Assembly: GCA_020558355.1 (NCBI GenBank)
Contig: JAJCKG010000014.1
Location: forward strand, 1-64,000
Source: a bacterium 210820-DFI.6.37
GTDB lineage: Bacteria > Bacillota > Clostridia > Peptostreptococcales > Anaerovoracaceae
Direction of reading: 5' to 3'
Length of the DNA stretch: 64,000 bases
The notes under the pieces were generated by a model that had not been told where the DNA came from, did not search any database, and worked only from the letters and a program-made list of their open reading frames with translations. The position numbers and the translations under genes are program-made. Below are positions 10,501-18,050 of this stretch, piece after piece (the first letter of the stretch is position 1; every line of letters begins with the position of its first letter).

Positions 10501-10746
10501 CTTAACAGCGCGGCGGGGTATGATAAAAAAGCGGAAGCGTATCTTGTGAAAGCGCTTGAATTAAGGGTCTGTGATTATTGCGATTATTCCCGCTGCGCGG
10601 ACGCCCTTTATGAGCTGGGACAGCTGTTCCAGCAGCAGGGGCGAAAGGAAGAAGCGATGAAGTTTTATAGAAAAGGCCTTGAAACAGCGCCTTATGACTT
10701 TGACCTTGTCTGCGGGGCGAAATTATTAGAAAAGGGGAAATTATGA
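7543..10746 (+). CDS. Large TPR protein with degenerate N-terminal J-domain (Hsp70 partner)
   Basis: The protein has 1067 residues. The first about 55 residues look like the short J-domain of clostridial J/TPR proteins (IWEIL...IQAAYRAQLAVTNPED...FMRLRQALEDAL). The HPD-type loop reads NPED, so its key His is replaced by Asn. From about residue 190 to the end there are many tetratricopeptide repeats, for example ARCGMGKCFVREGRYKEANS and AYMRRGQVFTCLDQTEAARK, which form a protein-binding superhelix. There is no signal peptide or membrane segment. AAGGAG precedes the ATG. Its stop overlaps the start of an Hsp70 gene (ATGA), so the two are made together and probably work as a chaperone pair. The client is unknown. 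Confidence 0.88.
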   Translation: MNIWEILKTEETKDKQRIQAAYRAQLAVTNPEDDPEGFMRLRQALEDALKAADAKDEKREAPRGPVFEDGPVGDWMEKVHQVYCHFSKRIDPAQWQQLLRDEVCLNLDTRIQVRSSLLEYMMEHFFLPQSVIQVLDRQLGLTERMDELREEFPQEFLDAVITESLREKEYPPYEFLKGDDSLPFDEYLRLQAALTDCISRRDTEKARQIAGQMEATGIESPYLRLDKAKICCQEEHYEEARRLVESLLPQYEELEDARLMKGDVAFLMEDIQTAKKEYEKVLRQDPASQWARCGMGKCFVREGRYKEANSLFCDLLEEDPYDLGAADWLKECNERYIGELTEKMRQPRETDNAETALELAWCYYQNERYEETLDVLKQVWPDETQKIEYHSLMGRAGLSCGKMEQAMEHFQQWERQLLKLPDTEENREKKRQQLPFVRLLISNVYSETGRRQEALTQVETILEDDPQNGEALAFKGQLLLDLWEFEKAVDTLTRAIELGPASHTLFLLRARAFYYLDYLSEAFDDCERSLEIYPFELTAYVYKTKILIEAGELEAAEDTLRYLEEEGVQGSEFLFLRGYIKEAGEDFREAERLYRRSLSEWKAAGEKEEGFGLEEPAEVWHHLAVMAYDEDMEDFEPVIRMINQGLEENPDYVYLIELKAEIAYLCDHFQEALELYEKTRELAPGKIGTCGLIDTVYRDLEQWDRALEFAEMQLRQTPTGYAYMRRGQVFTCLDQTEAARKDFEKAIELAPELSYPYNYMGVLRELAGDQEEALAYYEKAIAVGETEDDLCGEAYKNAANLYCRKKDFGQAARTLRRGFERMEEESFLYEMIELQRVAGWFDQAEETLKEYKKAAGLKRMSFEYNWELAHIYRDRGKLDLAFSIYDAEGVEEAGALREAGKILFYRGKYKKALKYFKKAILLLQKQSEEETFLRAEYYLWAARAAQRLDDRDQAQELAGQGLDWIPASFETELGACLPMVYKLLGGLNSAAGYDKKAEAYLVKALELRVCDYCDYSRCADALYELGQLFQQQGRKEEAMKFYRKGLETAPYDFDLVCGAKLLEKGKL

Positions 10747-12452
10747 AAATAGGAATCGACTTAGGCACTACCAATTCACTGGTATCCTTTTACGGAGAAA
10801 AGGGTCCCAGGATTATTCCAAACCGGCTGGGAGAACGTCTGACTCCCTCCGCGGTAGCCATCAATGAGGATGGGACCATTCTTGTGGGCAAAACAGCCCG
10901 GGAAAAAGCGGCTTCCCGGCCGGAGATGGCGGCGTCTTTTTTCAAGCGGGGCATGGGAACCGAGAAGGTTTTTTCTCTGGGGGACCGGCGGTTTTCCGCG
11001 GAAGAGCTGTCCTCCTTTGTGCTGCGGGCGTTAAAGGAGGACGCGGAAAGCTGGCTGGGCTGTCCGGTGACAGAGGCCATTATCAGTGTGCCTGCTTACT
11101 TTAACGATATACAGCGGAAAGCGACAAAGCGCGCCGGGGAGCTGGCCGGTCTTACTGTGGAACGGATTATCAATGAGCCTACAGCGGCGGCTATGGCCTA
11201 TGGTCTTCATAACCGGACGGATCATACAAAGTTTCTGGTCTTTGATCTGGGCGGCGGAACCTTTGATATTTCTGTGCTGGAGCGCTATGGCAGCATTATG
11301 GAGGTACGGGCTGTAGCGGGCGATAATTTTGTAGGCGGTGAAGATTTTACCCGGGTTTTGCAGGGAATGATGCTGCAAAAGCATGGTCTTGAGGAAGCTT
11401 CTCTGACGGAAAAGGAACGGGGCTATTTGAAGCGCCAGGCGGAAAAATGCAAGCTGGGATTTTCGGAAAGCGGCGTCTCCTCCATGAAATGTACAGCGGG
11501 AGGAAGAACCTTTGAAACGGAGTTTTCTCTGGAAGAATATGAGGAAAACTGTCAGCTTTTGCTGGCAAAGCTCCGCAGGCCCATTGAACGGAGCCTGAAG
11601 GACGCGCAGCTGCGCCTTGCGGATATTGATGAAATCGTTCTGGTGGGCGGCGCTACCAGACTGCCGGTAGTCCGCAAATTCGCGGGCCGTATTTTTGGCC
11701 GTATACCAAGCACCGAGGTGGACCCGGATGAGGCTATCGCAGTAGGCGCGGCCATTCAGTGCGCCATGAAGGAGCGGAATGAAGCTGTGCGGGAAGTGGT
11801 GCTGACGGAGGTATGCCCCTTTACGCTGGGAACCTCTGTCGTAGTACAGCGTCTGGGAGATATGACGGAAAGCGGACATTTCCTGCCGATTATTGAGCGG
11901 AATACGGTGATACCGGTCAGCCGAACCGACACCCTCTATACAGCAGGGGACTATCAGAGAAAGATCACCGTGGATATTCTTCAGGGAGAAAGCCGTTTCG
12001 CGAAGAACAATCTCCTTCTGGGGGAGATCACCGTGCCGGTGCCTGCCCGGCCCGCCGGAGAGGAATCCATCGACGTGACTTATACGTATGATATCAACTC
12101 GATTCTGGAGGTAAAGGTCAAGGTCAATTCCACCGGAGTTACAAGGAAGATGATCATCCAGAAGGAAGATTCTCGTTTGACACCGGAGGAAGCGGAGCGG
12201 CGTATGGAAGAACTCAATGAGCTTAAGATTCATCCAAGGGAGCAGGAAGCGAACAAGCTGCTGCTTTTGCGGGGCGAGCGGCTTTATGAAGAGGCTACAG
12301 GCGATCTGCGCCGGGAAATCGATCTGCTGCTGAGCGAGTTTGAAGCCCTGCTGGACAAGCAGGAAAAAGGAGCCATTGATCAGGCCAGAAAAGAGCTTGG
12401 CGAGACACTGGATGAGATCGAGGCGGCTATGGAAGAGGATCTGCTGGACTGA
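10743..12452 (+). CDS. Hsp70 family chaperone, HscC/DnaK-like
   Basis: The protein has 569 residues, shorter than housekeeping DnaK. The ATPase domain (about 1-365) has IGIDLGTTNSLV, INEPTAAAMAYGL, FDLGGGTFDISVLE and VLVGGATRLPVV, all phosphate- or adenosine-binding motifs of the actin/Hsp70 fold. A beta-sandwich substrate domain follows (about 370-480), then a short charged helical lid. It lacks the long lid and the C-terminal tail of DnaK. It starts within the stop of the J/TPR gene, and no CIRCE site is seen nearby, so it is probably a specialised rather than stress-induced Hsp70. HscC is the closest named type, but the symbol is not certain. Confidence 0.92.
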   Translation: MKIGIDLGTTNSLVSFYGEKGPRIIPNRLGERLTPSAVAINEDGTILVGKTAREKAASRPEMAASFFKRGMGTEKVFSLGDRRFSAEELSSFVLRALKEDAESWLGCPVTEAIISVPAYFNDIQRKATKRAGELAGLTVERIINEPTAAAMAYGLHNRTDHTKFLVFDLGGGTFDISVLERYGSIMEVRAVAGDNFVGGEDFTRVLQGMMLQKHGLEEASLTEKERGYLKRQAEKCKLGFSESGVSSMKCTAGGRTFETEFSLEEYEENCQLLLAKLRRPIERSLKDAQLRLADIDEIVLVGGATRLPVVRKFAGRIFGRIPSTEVDPDEAIAVGAAIQCAMKERNEAVREVVLTEVCPFTLGTSVVVQRLGDMTESGHFLPIIERNTVIPVSRTDTLYTAGDYQRKITVDILQGESRFAKNNLLLGEITVPVPARPAGEESIDVTYTYDINSILEVKVKVNSTGVTRKMIIQKEDSRLTPEEAERRMEELNELKIHPREQEANKLLLLRGERLYEEATGDLRREIDLLLSEFEALLDKQEKGAIDQARKELGETLDEIEAAMEEDLLD

Positions 12453-12453
12453 T

Positions 12454-12509
12454 TTCCGCCAGACTGAAATCGAACCGGACGGCATGTCCGGAGATGAAAA
12501 ATGGCGGAA
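12454..12509. terminator. Hairpin between convergent genes
   Basis: The outer arms TTCCGCCA (12454-12461) and TGGCGGAA (12502-12509) enclose an inner stem CCGGAC/GTCCGG (12475-12491). There is no clear T-run, so termination efficiency is uncertain. Confidence 0.5.
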
Positions 12510-12512
12510 GGA

Positions 12513-14189
12513 CTAAGGTATAAATTCTAAAATGACAGCCGTTTTAGGGCGCAGCATTAAATTCTGATTTTCCTGAAGCGAAAAGAACCGGGTGGACCCT
12601 TCCATGGCTTCATCCATTCGCTTCATCAGAAAGGAAGAGCTGGCGGCGCTTTCCGGAAACTGGCCCAGTACGGCCTGAAGCTTCTGATCCGGCCCCAGTT
12701 CTCTTCGGATGAAAAAAGAGTACCCCGTCAGTTTTTCCGCAGGCAGAGTCACTTCCAGCGGAGACTGAGGATCTGTGTTAAAAAGAAGGAAGACCAGAAG
12801 CTGTCCGCTTTTTAAAATCCCGTAGCCTTCCGAAACCGCGATCCGGGGTTTTTCATACTGGGCGATGGACTGGTAAAAGCGGTACGCGGGCGTTTTCAGC
12901 CCTTCCGGTGTGAAAAAAGCGTTTTCCGGTCCGGACAGGAATACCTGACGGCGTCCTTTTATCAGAATATCTTCCATGACCCTGGAACTGTCATCCGTTT
13001 GAATCAGCTGGGAAAGGTCAGGCTCCCGCATACAAAGGGGAATCTTTTTTTCCAGCTCATCTCTGTGGCGGGAAAGGCGTTTGTCCAGCGCGAAGGTGGC
13101 TGAAAAAAGCCCATTTTGAAAGGCGCCCAGACGGAAAACGGATTCCAGGGAGTCCAGTATGACGCAAGGCGCGCAGCACGCGTAAAAGTCCTTAAAATCA
13201 GCGGAATCAAAGTCTGGATCCATATGAAGCTGACGGATCTGGGAACTGGTTTTTCCGGAAACATTCAGATAAGAGGACAGCAGGTCCAGCGCTTCTTTTT
13301 GGGAAAAATCCGCTCGATAAGAGCGTTCGCGCGGAACATAGGCTTTTCGGTACTGAGCAGGCGTCTTTCCATACCAGGCGGAGAAGCATTTATTAAAGTA
13401 ATTAGGCGATGAAAAGCCGCATTCCTGACTGACCTGCATCAGGGTCATGCTGCTGGAGACCAGCAGCTTTTCCGCGAATTCCAGACGGATAGCGTTGACA
13501 AAGTTCTGAAAGTTAAAGCCCAGGTTTTCCTTGATCAGATGGGAAAGATAATAGGTGCTCAGATGCTCCTGCTCTGAAACATCATCAAGCGAAATTTTTT
13601 CCTTGTAATTGAGCATGATATAACGGGTGATCCGGCAGAGACGCTGCAGGTCTTCCCGGCTCATGTCCGCCTGACTGGTTTTGTACTGGTAATCTTCCAT
13701 ATAAAAGCCCTGAAAATGATTTACAAGAATCGACACAACCTGATTGACCTCTTCTGTAAGCAGTGTAATATCCCGCTTTTCCTTCATATAGTCGAAAGCG
13801 AGACAGGCGATATGGCGCTTTAAAAGGGACAGCTTGTTCCGCAGCAGCTGCTTGCTTCCAGAAGGATTTTCCATGCATTCCTCGCATACAAAGAACATGT
13901 AACGGATATTGGGGTACAGCCGCTCGAATCTTCTGGTATCAATATGAACCGACAGCATCAGAATGTCATCCGAGGAATCGTGGATCTGGTGAAGGTCCTC
14001 TACATCCGCGATGATCAGATCACCCGGATTCAGCTCATAGTCGGTATGGTAGATTTGATAGTGGGTGATGCCGCGCAGCACCAAAAGAATTTCGATTTCC
14101 CGGTGGCAGTGCTTGCTTTCCTCACCTACATTGAGAAACGACAGCTCAAAGGGCAGATTTCCGGAATAAGAAACAGTTTCAAATATCAT
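12513..14189 (-). CDS. AraC-family regulator with N-terminal cupin and C-terminal glycosidase-like remnant
   Basis: The protein has 558 residues. Residues 1-150 form a cupin-like sensor (HCHREIEILLVLRG and ELNPGDLIIADVEDLHQIH). Residues about 185-285 are the double helix-turn-helix (ISLDDVSEQEHLSTYYLSHL and MTLMQVSQECGFSSPNYFNK). The last about 260 residues resemble the far end of the glycoside-hydrolase-39-like domain seen in larger AraC proteins, but the expected catalytic core is too short to be complete. It is divergent from a saccharopine-dehydrogenase-like gene with three GATTTTGCG sites between them, which makes that gene its likely target. The cupin ligand is unknown, and the family assignment of the C-terminal part is an inference. 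Confidence 0.88.
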   Translation of the reverse strand: MIFETVSYSGNLPFELSFLNVGEESKHCHREIEILLVLRGITHYQIYHTDYELNPGDLIIADVEDLHQIHDSSDDILMLSVHIDTRRFERLYPNIRYMFFVCEECMENPSGSKQLLRNKLSLLKRHIACLAFDYMKEKRDITLLTEEVNQVVSILVNHFQGFYMEDYQYKTSQADMSREDLQRLCRITRYIMLNYKEKISLDDVSEQEHLSTYYLSHLIKENLGFNFQNFVNAIRLEFAEKLLVSSSMTLMQVSQECGFSSPNYFNKCFSAWYGKTPAQYRKAYVPRERSYRADFSQKEALDLLSSYLNVSGKTSSQIRQLHMDPDFDSADFKDFYACCAPCVILDSLESVFRLGAFQNGLFSATFALDKRLSRHRDELEKKIPLCMREPDLSQLIQTDDSSRVMEDILIKGRRQVFLSGPENAFFTPEGLKTPAYRFYQSIAQYEKPRIAVSEGYGILKSGQLLVFLLFNTDPQSPLEVTLPAEKLTGYSFFIRRELGPDQKLQAVLGQFPESAASSSFLMKRMDEAMEGSTRFFSLQENQNLMLRPKTAVILEFIP

Positions 14190-14242
14190 GATGGGCCTCT
14201 CTTTCTGATACGATTATATCATGGCTCACAAAAATTAAAACG

Positions 14243-14272
14243 GATTTTGCGCTCAAAATGACAGATTTTGCG
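14243..14272 (+). promoter_or_regulatory. Paired direct-repeat operator, probably for the AraC regulator
   Basis: GATTTTGCG occurs at 14243-14251 and again at 14264-14272, exactly 21 bp apart, two helical turns, which is the usual spacing for an AraC-type dimer. A third copy lies at 14354-14362. Confidence 0.6.
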
Positions 14273-14353
14273 GTCTGCGTCAAATTAACCGAATTGTCAG
14301 AAAATGAGAACCGAAATGTCAGCACTTCTTCTCACAAAAGATGGCAATAAATT

Positions 14354-14385
14354 GATTTTGCGGCCGTAGGTTTTCCTGCTATAAT
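14354..14385 (+). promoter_or_regulatory. Promoter of the saccharopine-dehydrogenase-like gene with third operator copy
   Basis: A good -10 TATAAT (14380-14385) is preceded by a weak -35 TTGCGG (14358-14363), which lies inside the third GATTTTGCG copy. A weak -35 covered by a regulator site suggests control by the divergent AraC protein. Confidence 0.55.
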
Positions 14386-14428
14386 AAATCCATAATAAAA
14401 GAAGACACAGAAAGGTAAGGTAAAACAA

Positions 14429-15655
14429 ATGACGTTGAAGAAGATTTTAGTATTAGGCGTTGGCGCGCAGGGCTCTGCGGCAGCTCAAAGACTGGATGAG
14501 GATCCGGGAGTAGCAGAGATCATTTGCGCTGATTATGATAAAACCGCGGTAGATAATCTGGTAAAGCTTCTCAAAAAGGCAAAAGGCGTTCAGGTGGACG
14601 CTCACAGCAAGGACAGCATTGTGGAGGCTGCCCGGGGCGTAGACCTGATTCTCAACGCGCTGCCGCTGGAATGTACAAAGAACGTATTGGACGCGGCGCT
14701 GGAAGTAAAGGCCAATTACCAGGATTACGCGGCCACCACATCCCTTCATGAGGACTGGGTGGAAAGTATCCGCATCCAGTACGATGAATACGGCCCTAAA
14801 TTTAAAGCCATTGGAAGGACTGCTATTGTAGGAACCGGCTCCGCTCCCGGACTGATCTGCGCTGCCACAAGAGACGCGATGCGGTATCTGGATACCTGCG
14901 ATACCATTTACAATATTGTGTGGGAAGGCGTTGAGGCAAAGCGGTTCCAGCCTTTCTGGTGGTCACCGGTAACAGCGCTCCACGATATGAGTGAAGAAGC
15001 GTACGCTTTTATCGACGGCAAGCTGGTTCGCACTCCGGCCTTTGAGCTTCCGATCAAACGGCAGTATGATTATATGGACGAAGAGATCACCTTTGTGGAG
15101 CATTGCCACGATGAACCGATTCACTACAGCTTTAACGCGGAAAAGTTCTTTAAAGGCGCGAAAAACGCTTATTTTAAATACGCGGGCGCGGGCGTGGATT
15201 TTTCAAAGCCTTTGTACCGGGCGGGACTTCTTTCCCACAAAAAAGAGGTTATCGACGGCAAGGAAATTTCTCCGTTCGATGTAGTTCTGGCCCATGTGCC
15301 TCCGGCGCCGAAATTCAAGGAAGAAATTAAGGAAATCATCGAGGAGGGGCTCGTTTCCGATTCCGGGTGTATGGTCATTGAGGCCTACGGGAAAAAGGAT
15401 GGAAAAGATGTGCTTGTGGAAACCCATGTAAACGCGCCGGGCCTTGTGGAGTCCTACGAAAAGTCCGGTATTACGGCGGAAATGTATCTGACCGGACAGG
15501 GCGGATATCTCTTTACGAAGTTGTTTGTAAACGACAAGTTCGACCAGACAGGACTGATTTCCTCCGATATGCTGACTATGGAACAGGTGGACTGCTATTT
15601 CCAGTACGCGGCAGAGCTGGATATCACTTTGAGCACCACGGTAAAAGAGCTGTAG
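14429..15655 (+). CDS. Saccharopine dehydrogenase family oxidoreductase
   Basis: The protein has 408 residues. The N-terminal Rossmann fold has VLGVGAQGSAAAQRL (GxGxxG) and ICADYD at the end of the second strand, consistent with NAD(P) binding. VDLILNALPLE and IVGTGSAPGLICAAT are typical of the saccharopine dehydrogenase/homospermidine synthase superfamily. The C-terminal half holds the family's second domain. The real reaction is not clear: saccharopine itself is not usual in these bacteria, and related enzymes reduce imines or make carboxynorspermidine-like products. Its AraC-type divergent regulator suggests inducible use in amino-acid or amine metabolism. Confidence 0.87.
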   Translation: MTLKKILVLGVGAQGSAAAQRLDEDPGVAEIICADYDKTAVDNLVKLLKKAKGVQVDAHSKDSIVEAARGVDLILNALPLECTKNVLDAALEVKANYQDYAATTSLHEDWVESIRIQYDEYGPKFKAIGRTAIVGTGSAPGLICAATRDAMRYLDTCDTIYNIVWEGVEAKRFQPFWWSPVTALHDMSEEAYAFIDGKLVRTPAFELPIKRQYDYMDEEITFVEHCHDEPIHYSFNAEKFFKGAKNAYFKYAGAGVDFSKPLYRAGLLSHKKEVIDGKEISPFDVVLAHVPPAPKFKEEIKEIIEEGLVSDSGCMVIEAYGKKDGKDVLVETHVNAPGLVESYEKSGITAEMYLTGQGGYLFTKLFVNDKFDQTGLISSDMLTMEQVDCYFQYAAELDITLSTTVKEL

Positions 15656-15694
15656 CCTTCAGGCGTTGTAAGGGACTGTCTATTTGATATAATG

Positions 15695-15743
15695 CCTCTA
15701 AAGTAGACAAGGCAAATAACCAAAATCTACTTTAGAGGTATTT
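15695..15743 (+). terminator. Perfect inverted repeat, terminator-like
   Basis: CCTCTAAAGTAGA (15695-15707) and TCTACTTTAGAGG (15726-15738) form a perfect 13-bp stem with an 18-nt loop, followed by TATTTTTA. It may terminate the upstream gene or be part of a decayed mobile element. A short GGGACTGTC sequence lies just before it. Confidence 0.6.
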
Positions 15744-15867
15744 TTATGGGGAGAAGGCGCGGGCGGCTGTATGGTGGGAATTCCCATTTGTCTTAAAATA
15801 AGTTTGACATGTGTAAATAAAAATGCAATAATATGTTTAATATGGATATTATTGGATGCCAGGAGGG

Positions 15868-16093
15868 CAGTACAAGAAGCCGCAGGATTACAAATGTATT
15901 GAAGTATGCCTTAGTAATCCAAGGGCTGTTATTTGTATGGACTTATATTTATGATGTTGAACGGAGTATCTGTGATATGCGACGTTTGAATCCTCAGATT
16001 ACATTAGAATTTATAGATTGTGTGAAAAATAATGAGCAGCAATATAAACGGTTGTTGGAATATGCGGAGTTACTTAGAATTAAGCAGTTTTAA
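15868..16093 (+). pseudogene. Remnant of an AbiEi-like type IV antitoxin
   Basis: Two frames together read like the C-terminal half of an AbiEi-family antitoxin. The first frame, near 15868-15950, gives VCLSNPRAVICMDLY. The second, to the stop at 16093, gives YDVERSICDMRR followed by an RLLEYAELLRIKQF helix. The N-terminal winged helix, the centre and the end are missing, and no AbiEii toxin is nearby. Resemblance is from memory of the family pattern, so the assignment is tentative. It lies in a stretch of decayed accessory genes. Confidence 0.42.
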
Positions 16094-16119
16094 AAAAGAC
16101 TATTTTTGGAGGACGAACT

Positions 16120-16636
16120 ATGGATGAGAAAATGGTCGCAAGGCTGAAAAAACTTTTTGATGATATTATTCATATTTTGAGTTAGTTATAAAGAAAGCAA
16201 TCATAGCTTGTGAAAATGCTGGTGGTAATGAGCATAACCATTTTCGTGAAGTCACGAAAATGGTTAGTATAGGAAGTGGTGCGGCCAGAACTGTAAAAGA
16301 TTATGTTTTGACGCGTTATGCCTGCTATTTAATCGCCCAAAATGGGGATTCAAGGAAGAATGAGATTGCTTTTGCGCAGAGTTATTTTGCTGTCCAGACG
16401 AGAAGGCAGGAAATCATTGAAGACAGAATCCGGCTGATCGAGAGGTTGAACGCAAGAGAAAAGCTAAAGGAATCTGAGAAAAGATTATCACAGAGGAACA
16501 TGTGCAGAACAATTCAAGTGTCCGGGAAATGCTGGGGCAAAGGGGGATAAAACCGGAAACTTTGCCTCCGGCAGAGGATTTGAAAAGGCTGAAGAGAAGA
16601 GTTAAGAAGGATGAGAAGAAGTTAATGGGAAAATAG
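16120..16636 (+). pseudogene. dinD: dinD (DNA-damage-inducible protein D) pseudogene
   Basis: The start (MDEKMVARLKKLFDDIIH) follows TTGGAGG and runs into a stop. Reading resumes in another frame with AIIACENAGGNEHNHFREV, then RYACYLIAQNGDSRKNEIAF and YFAVQTRRQEI, all typical of the DinD/BRO family. The central about 100 residues are then missing. The C-terminal part (ITEEHVQNNSSVREMLG, then RVKKDEKKLMGK) follows in another frame. Where the two parts meet, the words TATCACAG and ATCACAG fit both sides, which points to a deletion between short repeats. The gene is therefore dead. Confidence 0.82.
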
Positions 16637-16709
16637 GAGCAGCGTGAAATACCGATATGGCTACACCGTTCAACGAAATCCATTATTTGTTTTTAATACA
16701 AAAACCACC

Positions 16710-16741
16710 TTGGGGCGCCTTCCTTACGGAGGGTGCCCCAA
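16710..16741. terminator. Strong hairpin at the end of the dinD remnant
   Basis: TTGGGGCGCCTTCC and GGAGGGTGCCCCAA form a 14-bp stem with two G-U pairs and a TTAC loop. On the minus strand it is followed by GGTGGTTTTTG, and on the plus strand by a weaker T-run, so it may serve both decayed genes. Confidence 0.6.
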
Positions 16742-16821
16742 CTGAGTACTTTTATCTTACCTCAGTTTGAAGGCTTGCGCAAACTTTGGGATAGTCCCAC
16801 AACGCGCGCTTGGCTTTTGGC

Positions 16822-17294
16822 TTAGAACAATTCAACACGCGCAAGCAGCAGATCGATCAGATTGCAGATGATGTTTTCCATAATGTGTCCCGGATCATAT
16901 TGGCGATAATTCAGTCTCGCGTTGCGGAGCCCAATATCCGTGTAGTAGTATTTGTTCGGATACTTGAAATATGTCTTTCCCTTCACATCATAGCGTTTTG
17001 CCATAGAAACAAGGAACGAATCGATGATGTGCTGTACATAGTTCGAAACCAATGTGGAATGAATCTTTTTATTCTTAATGCTGGTCAAGGCGTTGGCAAT
17101 CCTTGTAGATTGGTCAGTGAACTGATTTGTGAAGCGAGGAAATCCAGAATGTCATTCAAAATATCCTCGCGTTCAATACCGCCTCGTTCAACAATATCCT
17201 TTACATACAATTCGCTGTACAGAGAAATCAGATAATCTTTTTTATCTTTTTCATTATCCAACGCCAGAAGGCGCGGCATACCACCATAAAGCAT
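16822..17294 (-). pseudogene. Remnant of an AAA ATPase of the DUF4143 type
   Basis: Read on the minus strand, MLYGGMPRLLALDNEKDKKD and LYSELYVKDIVERGGI match the middle of these ATPases. A frame change near 17085 leads to AKRYDVKGKTYFKYPNKYYY, TDIGLRNARLNYRQYD and HIMENII, the hallmark DUF4143 region. The N-terminal Walker A half is absent, cut off where the two-component promoter begins, and the C-terminal end is lost. The gene cannot encode a working ATPase. Confidence 0.8.
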
Positions 17295-17297
17295 ATT

Positions 17298-17328
17298 TCA
17301 ATCTAAAATCAATCTTTCGTGCTATAAT
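17298..17328 (+). promoter_or_regulatory. Two-component system promoter with 11-bp direct repeat
   Basis: TCAATCT occurs at 17298-17304 and 17309-17315, exactly 11 bp apart, the spacing bound by OmpR/PhoB-type regulators. A TATAAT -10 lies at 17323-17328 and there is no good -35. The same layout precedes the lipoprotein gene at 19403, which suggests autoregulation plus control of that gene. Confidence 0.6.
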
Positions 17329-17360
17329 AACGAAGAACCAGAGAAGAGAGAGGTGGTAAT

Positions 17361-18041
17361 ATGAAACTGCTCCTTGTGGAGGATGAACAGAGAATGGCCC
17401 AGGCCCTGACAGAGCTGCTGCGTTTAGAGCGTTATGAGGTGGATCTGTGTACAGATGGAATCAGCGGGCTGGAAGCGGCGGAAAGCGATTTGTACGACGT
17501 AATCATCCTCGATGTAATGCTTCCCGGAAGGTCCGGGTTTGAAATTGTAAGAAAGCTCCGCGGGGAAGGGATGAAGACTCCTGTACTGATGCTGACGGCC
17601 AGAGGGGAGCTGGAGGATAAGGTAGAGGGTCTTGACAGCGGCGCCGACGATTACCTGACAAAGCCGTTTATGACACAGGAGCTGCTGGCAAGGATCCGGG
17701 CCCTGAGCCGGCGGGGGACTTACGGCAGAAAGGAAACCTTATCCTATGGGGACATTCTCCTGGATACAAAGACCTGCCGTCTGCGCCGCGCGGGTCATGA
17801 GCAGACGGTGCTTCTGAAGGAGAAGGAATACCGCCTTATGGAATATCTGCTGCTGAATCAGGGCCGGATCCTGAGCCGGGAACAGCTGGCGCTGAAGATC
17901 TGGGGATATGAAAATGAAGCGGAATACAACAAAGTAGAGGTGTATCTGTCTTTTACAAGAAAGAAGCTGAAGTTTATCGGGTCCAGGGTGGAAATAAAAG
18001 CGGTGCGGGGCCTGGGATATGAACTGCGGTATGAGAATTGA
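17361..18041 (+). CDS. OmpR/PhoB-family response regulator
   Basis: The protein has 226 residues. The receiver domain (1-115) contains the acidic pocket VEDE, the phosphorylated Asp51 in IILDVMLPG, the switch Thr in MLTARG and the Lys in DDYLTKPF. The C-terminal winged helix (about 130-225) includes LKEKEYRLMEYLLLNQGRI, LSREQLALKIWGYE and the RGLGYEL end, typical of OmpR-type DNA binding. AGAGGTGG precedes the ATG. It is 9 bp ahead of its sensor kinase and followed by the lipoprotein it probably controls. Confidence 0.95.
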   Translation: MKLLLVEDEQRMAQALTELLRLERYEVDLCTDGISGLEAAESDLYDVIILDVMLPGRSGFEIVRKLRGEGMKTPVLMLTARGELEDKVEGLDSGADDYLTKPFMTQELLARIRALSRRGTYGRKETLSYGDILLDTKTCRLRRAGHEQTVLLKEKEYRLMEYLLLNQGRILSREQLALKIWGYENEAEYNKVEVYLSFTRKKLKFIGSRVEIKAVRGLGYELRYEN

Positions 18042-18050
18042 GGTGAGCCC

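Noticed and set aside
15750-15800. Short frame starting MGRRRGRLYGG as a transposase start
   Set aside because: It stops after 16 codons and I cannot match it to a known transposase. It is left as unexplained decayed DNA.
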